A DNA stretch of 26,138 bases from Clostridium sp. CAG:221 (GCA_000435835.1 FR883389.1:1-26138), one strand, 5' to 3'. Positions 6,900 to 15,426 are shown, counted from the stretch's first letter. Notes: generated from the sequence alone by a model not told the origin. A program made the numbers and translations.

Positions 6900-8159
6900 A
6901 TGGAAACATTAATTATTAATGGAGGCGGAGCTTTAAGAGGATCTGTCGAAATAAATGGAGCAAAAAATGCAGCAGTAGCTATTTTACCTGCGGCTGTATT
7001 AGCAAGTAAAGGTAAATGTATTATAGATAACATACCAGACATAGAAGATGTACATTGTTTAGAAAGAATTTTATTGGATTTAGGCTGCAGTGTAAAAAAA
7101 ACTTCTAAAAATGTTTTAGAAATTGATGCTACGGATATTAACACTGTTAATGCGTGTACAGAAGATGTAAGAAGAATGAGAGCTTCTTACTATTTCATTG
7201 GATCTTTGCTAGCCAGATTTGGAAAAGCTAAAGTTGAATTACCAGGAGGATGTCCAATAGGAGTAAGACCTATTGATCAACATATAAAAGGTTTTGAAGC
7301 TTTAGGAGCTAATGTTACAATTGAACATGGTGCTGTTTTAGTGGAAGCAGAAAGCTTAAAGGCAGCAAACATTTTCTTTGATGTTGTATCTGTTGGTGCA
7401 ACAATAAACGTTATGATAGCAGCTACAATGGCTGAAGGAACAACTGTTTTAGAAAATGTAGCAAAAGAGCCTCATGTAGTTGATGTTGCTAACTTCTTAA
7501 ACTCAATGGGTGCAGATATCAAAGGTGCAGGAACAGATGTAATAAGAATAAAAGGTGTTAATGAATTAGTTGGATGCAATTATAGCGTTATTCCAGATCA
7601 AATTGAAGCTGGAACATTTATGATTGCTGCGGCAGCAACAAAAGGTGATGTTACAATCACTAATATAATTCCTAAACATTTAGAATCAATTAGTGCTAAG
7701 CTTATTGAAATGGGAGCTATTGTTGAAGATGGTGATGATAGTGTTAGAGTTACAGTAGATAACGAATTAAGAGGTGTTAATGTAAAAACAGCACCATATC
7801 CAGGATTCCCTACAGATGTACAACAACCTATGTCAGTATTATTAAGCATAACAAAAGGAAGAAGCTTAGTTACAGAAAGTATCTGGGAAAATAGACATAA
7901 GCACACTGATGAATTAAAGAAGATGGGTGCTATGATAAAGGTTGAGGGAAGAACAGCTATAATAGATGGTGTAGAAAAGCTTGAAGGAGCAAAGGTAATT
8001 GCTACAGACTTAAGAGCTGGTGCTGCTATGGTTATTGCTGGTTTAATAGCTAATGGAGAAACAGAAATAGTTGATATTGAGCATATAGATAGAGGATATC
8101 CTCATATTGAAGAAAAATTCAGAAGCTTAGGAGCAGACATAAGAAGAGTAGTAAGATAA
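6900..8159 (+). CDS. murA: UDP-N-acetylglucosamine 1-carboxyvinyltransferase (MurA)
   Basis: A 419-residue EPSP-synthase-fold enzyme that transfers enolpyruvate from PEP to UDP-GlcNAc, the first committed step of peptidoglycan synthesis, in the cytoplasm. Residues K22 and N23 in GAKNA and the catalytic-loop cysteine C118 in PGGCPIGVRP are present, so it should be fosfomycin-sensitive. It is full length for the family. The ATG at 6900 is preferred: AAGGGTG (6887-6893) lies 6 bp before it, while an in-frame GTG at 6891 sits inside that ribosome-binding site. Low-GC Firmicutes often carry two paralogues (murA/murZ); which this is cannot be decided here. The walJ-like gene follows 16 bp downstream. 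Confidence 0.96.
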   Translation: METLIINGGGALRGSVEINGAKNAAVAILPAAVLASKGKCIIDNIPDIEDVHCLERILLDLGCSVKKTSKNVLEIDATDINTVNACTEDVRRMRASYYFIGSLLARFGKAKVELPGGCPIGVRPIDQHIKGFEALGANVTIEHGAVLVEAESLKAANIFFDVVSVGATINVMIAATMAEGTTVLENVAKEPHVVDVANFLNSMGADIKGAGTDVIRIKGVNELVGCNYSVIPDQIEAGTFMIAAAATKGDVTITNIIPKHLESISAKLIEMGAIVEDGDDSVRVTVDNELRGVNVKTAPYPGFPTDVQQPMSVLLSITKGRSLVTESIWENRHKHTDELKKMGAMIKVEGRTAIIDGVEKLEGAKVIATDLRAGAAMVIAGLIANGETEIVDIEHIDRGYPHIEEKFRSLGADIRRVVR

Positions 8160-8175
8160 TTCTGGGGGAATTAAG

Positions 8176-8967
8176 ATGAAATTTTGCTCATTATATAGCG
8201 GAAGTAGTGGAAACAGTATATTTATAGCATCAGATAATACGAGAGTATTAATTGATGCTGGCTTAGCGGGCAAAAAGATCGATGAGGCCTTAAAGCATAT
8301 TGGAGAAGAAGCAAGTAGTATAGATGGAATTTTTATAACACATGAACATATTGACCATATAAAAGGTGTAGGTGTTTTATCAAGAAAGTATGATATTCCT
8401 ATATATGCTAATGATAATACATGGGCTGTTATGGAAAAAAACATAGGAAAGATAAAAGAACATAATATAAGGATAATGGATAGAAGATCGTCTATTGCAA
8501 TTAAAGATTTAGAAATAAGGTCTTTTAACATACCTCATGATGCAATTGCACCGGTAGGATACACTGTATCTTCTGGTGGAAAAAATGCAAGCGTAGTTAC
8601 GGATTTTGGAGTTTTCACTGAGGAAATAAGAGATAATATAATTGATTCTGATATTATATTATTAGAAAGCAATCATGATATTAATATGCTTAGAATGGGA
8701 CCGTATCCTTATAATTTAAAGCTTAGAGTTTTAGGGGAAAATGGTCACTTATCTAATGAGGATTGCGGTAATGCTATTGTAAGTCTAATTAAAAGTGATA
8801 AAAAGAAGCAGATAATGCTAGGACATTTAAGTGGAACAAACAATCATCCTGATCTGGCTTATCAGACAGTGGTAGATGTACTTTCAGCAAATGGCATAAG
8901 ACCAGGGGATGATGTCACTTTACAATTGGCTAGTAGACATAATCCAAGTGAAATAATATTGTTATAA
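8176..8967 (+). CDS. walJ: WalJ/YycJ-type metallo-beta-lactamase-fold hydrolase
   Basis: 263 residues of the MBL superfamily. The metal site THEHIDH (H56, H58, D60, H61) is complete, and the N-terminal FCSLYSGSSGNS is characteristic of the YycJ/WalJ branch. Members act as 5'-3' exonucleases or in cell-wall/replication coordination in Bacillus and Streptococcus, usually next to walKR; here it is instead linked to murA, with only 16 bp between. A Shine-Dalgarno sequence (TGGGGG) precedes the ATG. No terminator is seen before the SEC-C gene, so the three genes may be co-transcribed. Confidence 0.88.
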   Translation: MKFCSLYSGSSGNSIFIASDNTRVLIDAGLAGKKIDEALKHIGEEASSIDGIFITHEHIDHIKGVGVLSRKYDIPIYANDNTWAVMEKNIGKIKEHNIRIMDRRSSIAIKDLEIRSFNIPHDAIAPVGYTVSSGGKNASVVTDFGVFTEEIRDNIIDSDIILLESNHDINMLRMGPYPYNLKLRVLGENGHLSNEDCGNAIVSLIKSDKKKQIMLGHLSGTNNHPDLAYQTVVDVLSANGIRPGDDVTLQLASRHNPSEIILL

Positions 8968-9038
8968 AAATATTGAAAATAATATGTTACATAAAGTATA
9001 ATCTTAGTAGCAAAATTAAAAAAAGAGGAGAAAATACT

Positions 9039-9536
9039 ATGAGTTTATATAAACAATGGACAGAAATGGTTGTAGAATATGTAAAAACTAAAGGAGAAAA
9101 AGCTTTCTGGGCTGAATATACAAAAGTTGAAACAGCAATATACAGAGATTTATTAGCTAACCACAAAGAAGCTATAAAGATTACAATTGCTGATTTTGCA
9201 AAGAAGTATGAAACTTCAGTAGAATTCATCATGGGATTTGTTGATGGAATCAATGATAGTTTAAACAATTCATATGATTTAGAAACTATAGATGAAAACA
9301 CAGAATTAACTTTAGATGTTAATTTAGAAAAGTTATATTTCAATATGTTAGAAGCTAAAGCTAACTACCTTTATACATTACCACAATGGGATGGAATATT
9401 CTCAATAGAAAAGAGAAAAGAAATTCAAAAAGCTTACAAGGCAACAAACATGGTTATCAATGATAACAAAGTTGGTAGAAATGATGCTTGTCCATGTGGA
9501 AGTGGTAAGAAATATAAGAAATGCTGTGGAAAGTAA
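9039..9536 (+). CDS. SEC-C zinc-motif protein
   Basis: 165 residues. The C-terminal 20 residues form a SEC-C zinc knuckle (CPCGSGKKYKKCC), the motif at the end of SecA that binds zinc and SecB or ribosomes. The rest is a mostly helical domain of unknown function found in many clostridia. The start at 9039 follows AGAGGAG (9024-9030); an in-frame upstream start at 8973 lacks a ribosome-binding site and would add 22 residues. It closes the murA-walJ transcript, as a strong terminator follows the stop codon. No specific function is proposed. Confidence 0.85.
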   Translation: MSLYKQWTEMVVEYVKTKGEKAFWAEYTKVETAIYRDLLANHKEAIKITIADFAKKYETSVEFIMGFVDGINDSLNNSYDLETIDENTELTLDVNLEKLYFNMLEAKANYLYTLPQWDGIFSIEKRKEIQKAYKATNMVINDNKVGRNDACPCGSGKKYKKCCGK

Positions 9537-9546
9537 TATAAATTAT

Positions 9547-9579
9547 AAAAGAGATTTGATGTATATCAAATCTCTTTTT
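9547..9579 (+). terminator. Terminator after the SEC-C gene
   Basis: A 14-bp perfect stem (9547-9560 with 9565-9578), 4-nt loop and T-run begin 11 bp after the stop codon. Confidence 0.9.
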
Positions 9580-9694
9580 GCTAGTATTTAAGAAAATTAA
9601 TAATATGCATAAGAAATACGTAGGTTTTGCTGTCAACTTTAGTAACCCTTTTAAATAAATTATAATAAGAGTTTCAAAGACAGGAGAAAGAGAT

Positions 9695-10165
9695 ATGTTT
9701 AATATATTTCCATATGTATTTCAGACAACTTTTAATACTTTGATGAATAGTGATTTTATAGATAATATTATTGATAGTGTTTTAAACAATGAAACAGTTA
9801 ATAATATGATAAATGAAATAGAAAATATGGTATCTTTAGATATAAATCTTAGTGAAAGGGAAAAAGAATATATAATAAGTGGAAGATTACCAGGGGTAAG
9901 GAAGTCAGATATTGATGTAGATTACAATAATAACTATGTAACAATAAAGGTTAAAAGAAATAAGTTTTTTTCTAATGGACAAAATTTTGCAGTGGCAATT
10001 ATAGGGCCAGAAGATGAAGAAGTTAAGGATTTTTATGTGGGAAATGTTGATCCATATAGTATTAAAGCTGTATTTAAGGATAACTTGCTTACTGTACATG
10101 TTCCAAAGAAAAATAAGATTGATGATAAAGCTACCATAATTAATGTAGATTATACAGTTAAATAA
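9695..10165 (+). CDS. Small heat-shock protein (Hsp20/alpha-crystallin)
   Basis: A 156-residue Hsp20-family chaperone. The alpha-crystallin domain runs from about residue 45 (EYIISGRLPGVRKSDIDV) to 150, with NLLTVHVPKK matching the conserved G/N-x-L-x-I/V-x-V/I-P end. Residues 1-44 are a hydrophobic N-terminal arm that in this family drives oligomer assembly and binds unfolding clients. It is a divergent member and could be annotated as sHsp-like. CAGGAG precedes the ATG. I see no CIRCE operator upstream; a TATAAT lies at 9661-9666 without a clear -35 partner. Confidence 0.85.
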   Translation: MFNIFPYVFQTTFNTLMNSDFIDNIIDSVLNNETVNNMINEIENMVSLDINLSEREKEYIISGRLPGVRKSDIDVDYNNNYVTIKVKRNKFFSNGQNFAVAIIGPEDEEVKDFYVGNVDPYSIKAVFKDNLLTVHVPKKNKIDDKATIINVDYTVK

Positions 10166-10190
10166 TATATAGCCTAAGGAGGAAAAGATT

Positions 10191-10670
10191 ATGAACATAA
10201 CGATAATTTCAGTAGGAAAGCTTAAGGAAAAATACTTAAAGCTAGCCATTGATGAATATGCTAAAAGATTAGGAAGATATTGCAAGCTTGATATAATAGA
10301 GCTACCAGATGAAAAGACGCCTGATAATGCATCAGAAAAAGAAGAACTTCAGATAAAGGATAAGGAAGGAGAATTAATCCTTTCTAAGATTAAAGACAAT
10401 ATGTTTGTGGTGGCTATGGATTTAAATGCAAAACAAATGACTTCTGAAGAGTTTTCTAAGTTTTTAGATACCCAAGGTGTAATAGGTAACTCCAATATAG
10501 CCTTTGTTATAGGGGGAAGCCTTGGGCTATCTCAAAATGTTATAAAGAGAGCTAATCATAAGATATGTTTCTCTAAAATGACATTTCCACACCAATTATT
10601 CAGAGTAATGCTTTTAGAGCAAATTTATAGAGCATTTAGAATAATGAAGAATGAACCGTATCACAAATAA
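10191..10670 (+). CDS. rlmH: 23S rRNA (pseudouridine1915-N3)-methyltransferase RlmH
   Basis: A 159-residue SPOUT methyltransferase that methylates N3 of pseudouridine 1915 in helix 69 of 23S rRNA on assembled 70S ribosomes. The SAM-binding knot is visible (FVIGGSLGLS near 104-113, MTFPHQLFRVMLLEQIYRAFRI) and the invariant C-terminus EPYHK is intact. AAGGAGG precedes the ATG, and the gene is likely co-transcribed with the sHsp 25 bp upstream. Its last 18 bases plus 21 downstream bases are repeated at 16638-16676, marking it as the integration site of the island that follows. In staphylococci the same gene (orfX) is the target of SCC elements. Confidence 0.96.
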   Translation: MNITIISVGKLKEKYLKLAIDEYAKRLGRYCKLDIIELPDEKTPDNASEKEELQIKDKEGELILSKIKDNMFVVAMDLNAKQMTSEEFSKFLDTQGVIGNSNIAFVIGGSLGLSQNVIKRANHKICFSKMTFPHQLFRVMLLEQIYRAFRIMKNEPYHK

Positions 10671-10691
10671 ATGAGGTTTTTACTGAAATTG
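10653..10691 (+). repeat. Left direct repeat (putative att site) in the rlmH 3' end
   Basis: 39 bp covering the final codons (EPYHK, stop) of rlmH and 21 bp beyond. It matches 16638-16676 at 35 of 39 positions. The shared core reads CCRTATCAYAAATAAATG. It resembles the SCC attB at the same place in staphylococcal rlmH, where TATCAYAA is part of the core (recalled, not searched). Confidence 0.75.
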
Positions 10692-10705
10692 GATAATTGT
10701 TTTTC

Positions 10706-10746
10706 AAGGTTATACTTAATAAGAAGTTTAAGTATAACCTTTTTTC
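10706..10746 (+). terminator. Terminator downstream of rlmH
   Basis: A 13-bp perfect stem (10706-10718 with 10729-10741), 10-nt loop and T-run. It lies just inside the left repeat and isolates the restriction-modification genes from rlmH transcription. Confidence 0.85.
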
Positions 10747-10774
10747 AATTTAAAATAATAATTAATTAAATAGG

Positions 10775-10803
10775 TTGAATTTTTTAGATAACTATAGTAA
10801 TAT
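10775..10803 (+). promoter_or_regulatory. Promoter of the methyltransferase gene
   Basis: TTGAAT (10775-10780), a 17-bp spacer and TAATAT (10798-10803). The expected transcription start (about 10809) coincides with the first of two GGATG sequences in the leader. Confidence 0.55.
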
Positions 10804-10809
10804 TATTAT

Positions 10810-10824
10810 GGATGTCTAGGGATG
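10810..10824 (+). promoter_or_regulatory. Tandem GGATG sites in the methyltransferase leader
   Basis: GGATGTCTAGGGATG: two copies of GGATG, the known FokI recognition sequence, 10 bp apart centre to centre, immediately after the -10 box and before the Shine-Dalgarno of the FokI-type methyltransferase. They could be an autoregulatory site for methyltransferase binding. This is inferred from position and assumes FokI-like specificity. Confidence 0.4.
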
Positions 10825-10844
10825 TAAAAAGAAGGAGAGAAAAG

Positions 10845-12806
10845 ATGCGATATATAGGAAGTAAAGTCTTATTGTTAGATAAAATAAAGGAAGTAATAGA
10901 TGATAATGTTAATGATGAGTCTAATATTTTTTGCGATATATTTTCAGGAACAGGGACTGTAGCTAGATATTTTAAAGAATATTATCAAGTGTATTCTAAC
11001 GATTTGATGTATTTTTCATATATATTACAAAAAGCAACGATAGAAAATAATAAAGTTCCTGAATTTAGTAAGTTGAAGTTGATAGGAATAAATGACCCTA
11101 TTAATTATTTAGAGACATTTGATATTAGTTATATTAATTTTAGTGATAAATTATATTTTACAAGTAATAACTATGCTCCAAATGAGAAGTGCAATAGAAT
11201 GTATGTAACACAAGAAAATGCAAATAGAATAGATTTTATAAGAATTAAACTTGATGAATGGAAGAGAGATAATCTTATAGATGAACAAGAGTATTCATAT
11301 TTATTAGCATGTTTAATTGAAGGAATTCCATATGTATCTAATATATCAGGAACTTATGGGGCATATTTAAAAAAGTGGGATAAACGAGCACTAAATACTA
11401 TTGAACTAAAGAGGTTAGACATAACAGATAATAATAAAAAGAATAAGTGTTTTAATAAAGATGCTAATGAATTAATAAAAGAAATTGAGGGTGATATTTT
11501 GTATTTAGACCCACCATATAATTCAAGGCAATATGTACCGAACTATCATGTGTTAGAAACTATAGCAAGGAATGATTATCCAGAAATATATGGAGTAACA
11601 GGGTTAAGAAATTATGATAAGCAAAAATCGAAGTATTGTAATAAAAGATATGTGAAAGAATCATTTGAAATGTTAATTAAGGAGGCAAACTTTAAACATA
11701 TAGTTGTTAGTTATAGTACCGACGGATTAATGACAGTAGATGAAATAGAGAAAATACTTAAAAAATATGGTATAGATAGTACATTCAAGTTGTATAAAAT
11801 ACCATACAGAAAATATAAAAGTAAGCATGAACAAAAAACTATAGAATTATATGAATTAATATTTTATATTGAGAAAAAACAAAAGAGTAGACCAAGTGTT
11901 AATAACAAAAATAATAAAAAACATGAATGTAATATAAGCAAGTATAAAGGTAAAGAAAAAAAGAAATATATAAAAAGTCCATTAAATTACATTGGGGGTA
12001 AGTATAAATTGTTAGAGCAGATTATCCCTATGTTTCCAGACAAAATAGAAACATTTATTGACTTATTTGCTGGAGGATTTAATGTTGGTATAAATGTAGA
12101 AGCTAATAAAGTAATATGCAATGATTATAATAACTTTATTATTGATTTATTTAATGAATTTAATAATAATACAGAGGAAAAAATAATAAAACATATCGAG
12201 GGAAGAATAGATGAATTCAAATTATCAAAAGAAAATGAAGAGGGGTTTAAAGCGTTTAGAGAATACTATAATAACACTAAGCATCCATTAGATTTATATA
12301 CATTAGTATGCTATTCTTTTAATTATCAATTTAGATTTAATAGAAATTTTGAATATAATAATCCATTTGGAAGAAATAGAAGTCAATTCTCATCTGTATT
12401 AAAAGGTAATTTAGTTAAGTTTCTAGAAAGTATGCATAGTAAGGATATAATATTTACATGTAAGGATTTTATTGATGTATCATTTGAAAATCTTGATGGA
12501 AATAGTTTTATATATTGTGACCCACCATATTTAATTACAACAGGTTCATATAATGATGGAAATAGAGGATTTAAAAATTGGACGGAAACAGAAGAAAAAA
12601 TGTTACTAGATTATTTAGATAGAGTAAACCAAAGAGGAATAAAATTTGCATTATCTAATGTTTTTGAACATAAAGGCAAAAGTAATGAGATATTAAAAGA
12701 ATGGAGTAAAAAATATAATGTAAAGTACTTAAATCATGATTATTCAAATTCAAGTTACAATACGAAAAAGGGGAATAGTGAAGAAGTATTAATAACTAAT
12801 TATTAA
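10845..12806 (+). CDS. FokI-type fused adenine-N6 DNA methyltransferase (two D12-class domains)
   Basis: A 653-residue methyltransferase made of two adenine-methylating domains. Domain 1 (1-350) has MRYIGSK at its start, the SAM motif FSGTG (33-37) and DPPYNSRQY (222-230). A Lys/Asn-rich linker spans about 351-377. Domain 2 begins SPLNYIGGKY (378-387), with FAGG (408-411) and DPPY (559-562). Order and sequence, including SNISGTYGAYLKKWDKRAL, match M.FokI closely as I remember it. M.FokI's domains each methylate one strand of the asymmetric site GGATG/CATCC. The start at 10845 follows GAAGGAGAG; an upstream in-frame ATG at 10812 would add 11 charged residues without a ribosome-binding site. 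It protects the host from the endonuclease encoded 97 bp downstream. Specificity for GGATG is inferred. Confidence 0.92.
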   Translation: MRYIGSKVLLLDKIKEVIDDNVNDESNIFCDIFSGTGTVARYFKEYYQVYSNDLMYFSYILQKATIENNKVPEFSKLKLIGINDPINYLETFDISYINFSDKLYFTSNNYAPNEKCNRMYVTQENANRIDFIRIKLDEWKRDNLIDEQEYSYLLACLIEGIPYVSNISGTYGAYLKKWDKRALNTIELKRLDITDNNKKNKCFNKDANELIKEIEGDILYLDPPYNSRQYVPNYHVLETIARNDYPEIYGVTGLRNYDKQKSKYCNKRYVKESFEMLIKEANFKHIVVSYSTDGLMTVDEIEKILKKYGIDSTFKLYKIPYRKYKSKHEQKTIELYELIFYIEKKQKSRPSVNNKNNKKHECNISKYKGKEKKKYIKSPLNYIGGKYKLLEQIIPMFPDKIETFIDLFAGGFNVGINVEANKVICNDYNNFIIDLFNEFNNNTEEKIIKHIEGRIDEFKLSKENEEGFKAFREYYNNTKHPLDLYTLVCYSFNYQFRFNRNFEYNNPFGRNRSQFSSVLKGNLVKFLESMHSKDIIFTCKDFIDVSFENLDGNSFIYCDPPYLITTGSYNDGNRGFKNWTETEEKMLLDYLDRVNQRGIKFALSNVFEHKGKSNEILKEWSKKYNVKYLNHDYSNSSYNTKKGNSEEVLITNY

Positions 12807-12821
12807 TACTGTAATAGATGT

Positions 12822-12856
12822 AAGAATATACTGGAATGTATATTCTTCTTTTTTTT
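12822..12856 (+). terminator. Terminator between methyltransferase and endonuclease genes
   Basis: A 10-bp stem (12822-12831 with 12838-12847), 6-nt loop and a run of eight Ts (12849-12856). It implies that the endonuclease is transcribed separately or by read-through. A perfect palindrome CATATATATG (12857-12866) follows immediately, in the space where an endonuclease promoter should lie. Confidence 0.75.
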
Positions 12857-12903
12857 CATATATATGATAAAATTAATATATATGGATTTATGGAGGCGTA
12901 TAT

Positions 12904-14667
12904 ATGATTAACATAATTGACGTAAATAATAAAACTACTAGAACTTTTGGATGGGTTCAGAATCCAAGTAATTTTGAAAGCTTAAAAAAAGTTGTAGCAA
13001 TATTTGATAATACATCAAAGACATATAATGAATTAAAAGATAAGAAAATAAAAAAGTTAGTAGAAGAAAGAGATGGGCAAAAAGAACTAATAAATGCTTT
13101 AAATGCTAATCCTTTAAAGATAAAGTATTGTAATTTAGTAGGGACATCTTTTACTCCACGAAGTTCTGCAAGATGTAATGGAATAGTACAAGCCACAGTA
13201 AAAGGACAAAGAAAAGAGTTCATAGATGATTGGTCATCTGATAACTTTGTAAGATGGGCACATGCTTTAGGCTTTATTAAATATAATTATGATACAGATA
13301 CATTTGAGATAACCGATGCAGGAAGAAAGTATGTACAGAGTGAAGATGATAGCAATGAGGAAAGTACAATTTTAGAAGAAGCAATGTTATCATATCCACC
13401 AGTAGCAAGGGTTTTGACATTGCTTTCCAATGGAGAACATTTAACAAAATATGAAATAGGTAAGAAATTAGGATTTGTAGGGGAAGCTGGTTTTACTAGT
13501 TTGCCATTGAATGTATTAATTATGACATTAGCTACTACAGATGAGCCGAAGGAAAAAAATAAAATTAAAACAGACTGGGATGGGTCTTCTGATAAATATG
13601 CAAGAATGATTTCTGGTTGGTTAGTAAAATTAGGATTATTGGTACAAAGACCTAAATTGGTTACTGTAGATTTTGGTGGTGAATTATATAGCGAAACAAT
13701 AGGACATGCTTATATGATTACGGATAGGGGATTAAAAGCCGTTAGAAGATTATTAGGAATAAATAAAGTTGAGAGGGTTTCAAAAAATGTTTTTTGGGAA
13801 ATGTTTGCAACAAAAGGAATAGATAAAAATTATATAAGAACTCGAAGAGCATATATTTTAAAAATATTAATTGAATCTAATAAGGTATTAACTTTAGAGG
13901 ATATAAAAGGAAAGTTGAAATTAGCGAGTATTAATGAATCTATTAATACTATTAAAGACGATATTAATGGATTAATTAATACAGGTATAAATATTAAGAG
14001 TGAAACAACTGGGTATAAAATATATGATTCAATTAATGATTTTATTATACCTAAAACAGGAGATACAGAGGGAATAAAGAGTAATATTAGCTTATTAAAA
14101 GATGAATTAAGAGGGCAAATAAGTCATATTTCACATGATTATTTATCATTAATAGATTTAGCATTTGATAGTAAGCAAAATAGGTTATTTGAAATGAAAG
14201 TTTTAGAGTTGCTAGTTAATGAGTATGGATTTAAAGGAAGGCATCTAGGTGGAAGTAGAAAACCTGATGGTATAGTTTATTCAACAACTTTAGAAGATAA
14301 TTTTGGAATAATAGTAGATACTAAAGCTTATTCAGAAGGGTATAGCTTACCTATAAGTCAAGCTGATGAAATGGAGAGATATGTTAGAGAAAACTCTAAT
14401 AGAGATGAGGAAGTAAACCCTAATAAGTGGTGGGAAAACTTTTCAGAAGAAGTCAAAAAGTATTATTTTGTATTCATATCAGGTTCTTTTAAGGGCAAAT
14501 TTGAAGAACAATTAAGAAGATTGAGCATGACTACTGGGGTTAACGGTTCAGCTGTTAATGTAGTAAATTTATTACTAGGAGCTGAAAAAATAAGGTCTGG
14601 AGAAATGACTATTGAAGAATTAGAGAGAGCTATGTTTAATAACTCGGAATTTATATTGAAGTATTAA
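12904..14667 (+). CDS. FokI-like type IIS restriction endonuclease
   Basis: A 587-residue protein co-linear with R.FokI over its whole length. The N-terminal recognition region opens with TRTFGWVQNPSNFESLK (12-28), then WSSDNFVRWAHALGFI (110-125), GEAGFTSLP (203-211) and WDGSSDKYARMISGWL (225-240), all close to FokI. The C-terminal cleavage domain (about 390-587) has the PD-D/ExK centre: D455 in RKPDG and D472-T-K474 in VDTKAYSEGY, equivalent to D450/D467/K469 of FokI. FokI binds GGATG and cuts 9/13 bases away as a dimer of cleavage domains. The dimer-interface region is preserved in general pattern. GGAGG 7 bp before the ATG supports the start. Exact target and cut distance are inferred. Confidence 0.93.
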   Translation: MINIIDVNNKTTRTFGWVQNPSNFESLKKVVAIFDNTSKTYNELKDKKIKKLVEERDGQKELINALNANPLKIKYCNLVGTSFTPRSSARCNGIVQATVKGQRKEFIDDWSSDNFVRWAHALGFIKYNYDTDTFEITDAGRKYVQSEDDSNEESTILEEAMLSYPPVARVLTLLSNGEHLTKYEIGKKLGFVGEAGFTSLPLNVLIMTLATTDEPKEKNKIKTDWDGSSDKYARMISGWLVKLGLLVQRPKLVTVDFGGELYSETIGHAYMITDRGLKAVRRLLGINKVERVSKNVFWEMFATKGIDKNYIRTRRAYILKILIESNKVLTLEDIKGKLKLASINESINTIKDDINGLINTGINIKSETTGYKIYDSINDFIIPKTGDTEGIKSNISLLKDELRGQISHISHDYLSLIDLAFDSKQNRLFEMKVLELLVNEYGFKGRHLGGSRKPDGIVYSTTLEDNFGIIVDTKAYSEGYSLPISQADEMERYVRENSNRDEEVNPNKWWENFSEEVKKYYFVFISGSFKGKFEEQLRRLSMTTGVNGSAVNVVNLLLGAEKIRSGEMTIEELERAMFNNSEFILKY

Positions 14668-14699
14668 TTAATAATATAAATATATATTATAAAGGTGAT

Positions 14700-14738
14700 A
14701 AGGGTTCTTATATGTAAAAACATGTAAGAGCCTTTTAC
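14700..14738 (+). terminator. Terminator of the endonuclease gene
   Basis: A 16-bp stem with three G-T pairs (14700-14715 with 14720-14735), AAAA loop and a short T-run, 32 bp after the stop codon. Confidence 0.75.
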
Positions 14739-14761
14739 TATTATGAGGAGGGGATAATAAG

Positions 14762-15100
14762 TTGAAAAAGGTTTATCTAAAAGAACAATTTAAAAAATTA
14801 AATGAGTATCCCATAGAGGTTATTGAAAATATTAGAGGAACAATATCCATACTAAACAAAACATATGGAATTGATAGGGATATAGAATTTGACTTAGGTG
14901 GATATGTAGTTATAGCAGAAAATATAGTAGATATTGAAATACTGAAACAAGACAAGTTACAAGGTTTAATACCAGAATATACTGATATAATTGAATGTAG
15001 TGAAGGAGTTGATTGGACTTCTTCACTATTTTTGCTTTCAAATGATTTTGCAATAGTAGTGGTAACAACAGAAGAACTTTCTAAGTTCCTACTAGAATAA
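14762..15100 (+). CDS. Small unknown island protein with TTG start
   Basis: 112 residues, soluble, acidic, with no motif I recognise. The start codon is TTG, supported by GGAGGGG (14747-14753) 8 bp upstream. The C-terminal half is rich in beta-branched residues (FAIVVVTTEELSKFLLE). It lies 20 bp before another small gene with a GTG start, followed by the remnant of a serine recombinase. In clostridial integrative elements, clusters of such small genes commonly precede the recombinase gene. The non-ATG starts may keep expression low. No function proposed. Confidence 0.65.
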   Translation: MKKVYLKEQFKKLNEYPIEVIENIRGTISILNKTYGIDRDIEFDLGGYVVIAENIVDIEILKQDKLQGLIPEYTDIIECSEGVDWTSSLFLLSNDFAIVVVTTEELSKFLLE

Positions 15101-15120
15101 GATAAGGAGGTTGAATTAAT

Positions 15121-15426
15121 GTGAGTAAGAAGAGTGAAGAAAAGATAATCAAGGAAACTAAGTACTGCAAGATAATAAATCAAGGAAAAGTTGGAGAAGG
15201 GGAGTACACATACTCAATAGAAAAAATCTACATCAAAGAACTCAAGAGAGATGAAGTAAGGTTCTGTGTCTACAAGGCAACTAGAAGAGGTGATGAGACA
15301 TACATTCCAAGAAGTCTTGATGTAACAGAGCTAGAACTAATAGAGCTAATAAAAAAATCAATAAGAGAAAAAGTATTTTCAGAGGAATTCATTGAAATGC
15401 TAAAACAAGAAATAAGTAAAATCTAA
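15121..15426 (+). CDS. Small unknown island protein with GTG start, recombinase-linked
   Basis: 101 residues, charged (many Lys and Glu), without cysteines of interest beyond C21 and C51. A conserved-looking stretch RFCVYKATRRGDETYIPRSL (49-68) is followed by a helical tail. AGGAGG lies 10 bp upstream of the GTG; an overlapping ATG at 15119 is followed at once by TGA and cannot be used. I associate similar small proteins with positions next to serine recombinases in clostridial elements, but this is memory, not a search. It could be an accessory or regulatory factor for recombination. Confidence 0.65.
   Translation: MSKKSEEKIIKETKYCKIINQGKVGEGEYTYSIEKIYIKELKRDEVRFCVYKATRRGDETYIPRSLDVTELELIELIKKSIREKVFSEEFIEMLKQEISKI

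Noticed and set aside
7598..7906. Open frame on the minus strand inside murA (102 codons)
   Set aside because: Antisense shadow of a well-conserved gene, with no ribosome-binding site or family resemblance.
9601..9694. CIRCE or other heat-shock operator upstream of the small heat-shock gene
   Set aside because: No TTAGCACTC-N9-GAGTGCTAA-like repeat was found; only a lone TATAAT without a good -35.
10845..12806. Fused methyltransferase as part of a BREX or DISARM system
   Set aside because: The two-domain D12 organisation and the adjacent R.FokI-like endonuclease identify a type IIS pair; no BREX or DISARM genes are present.
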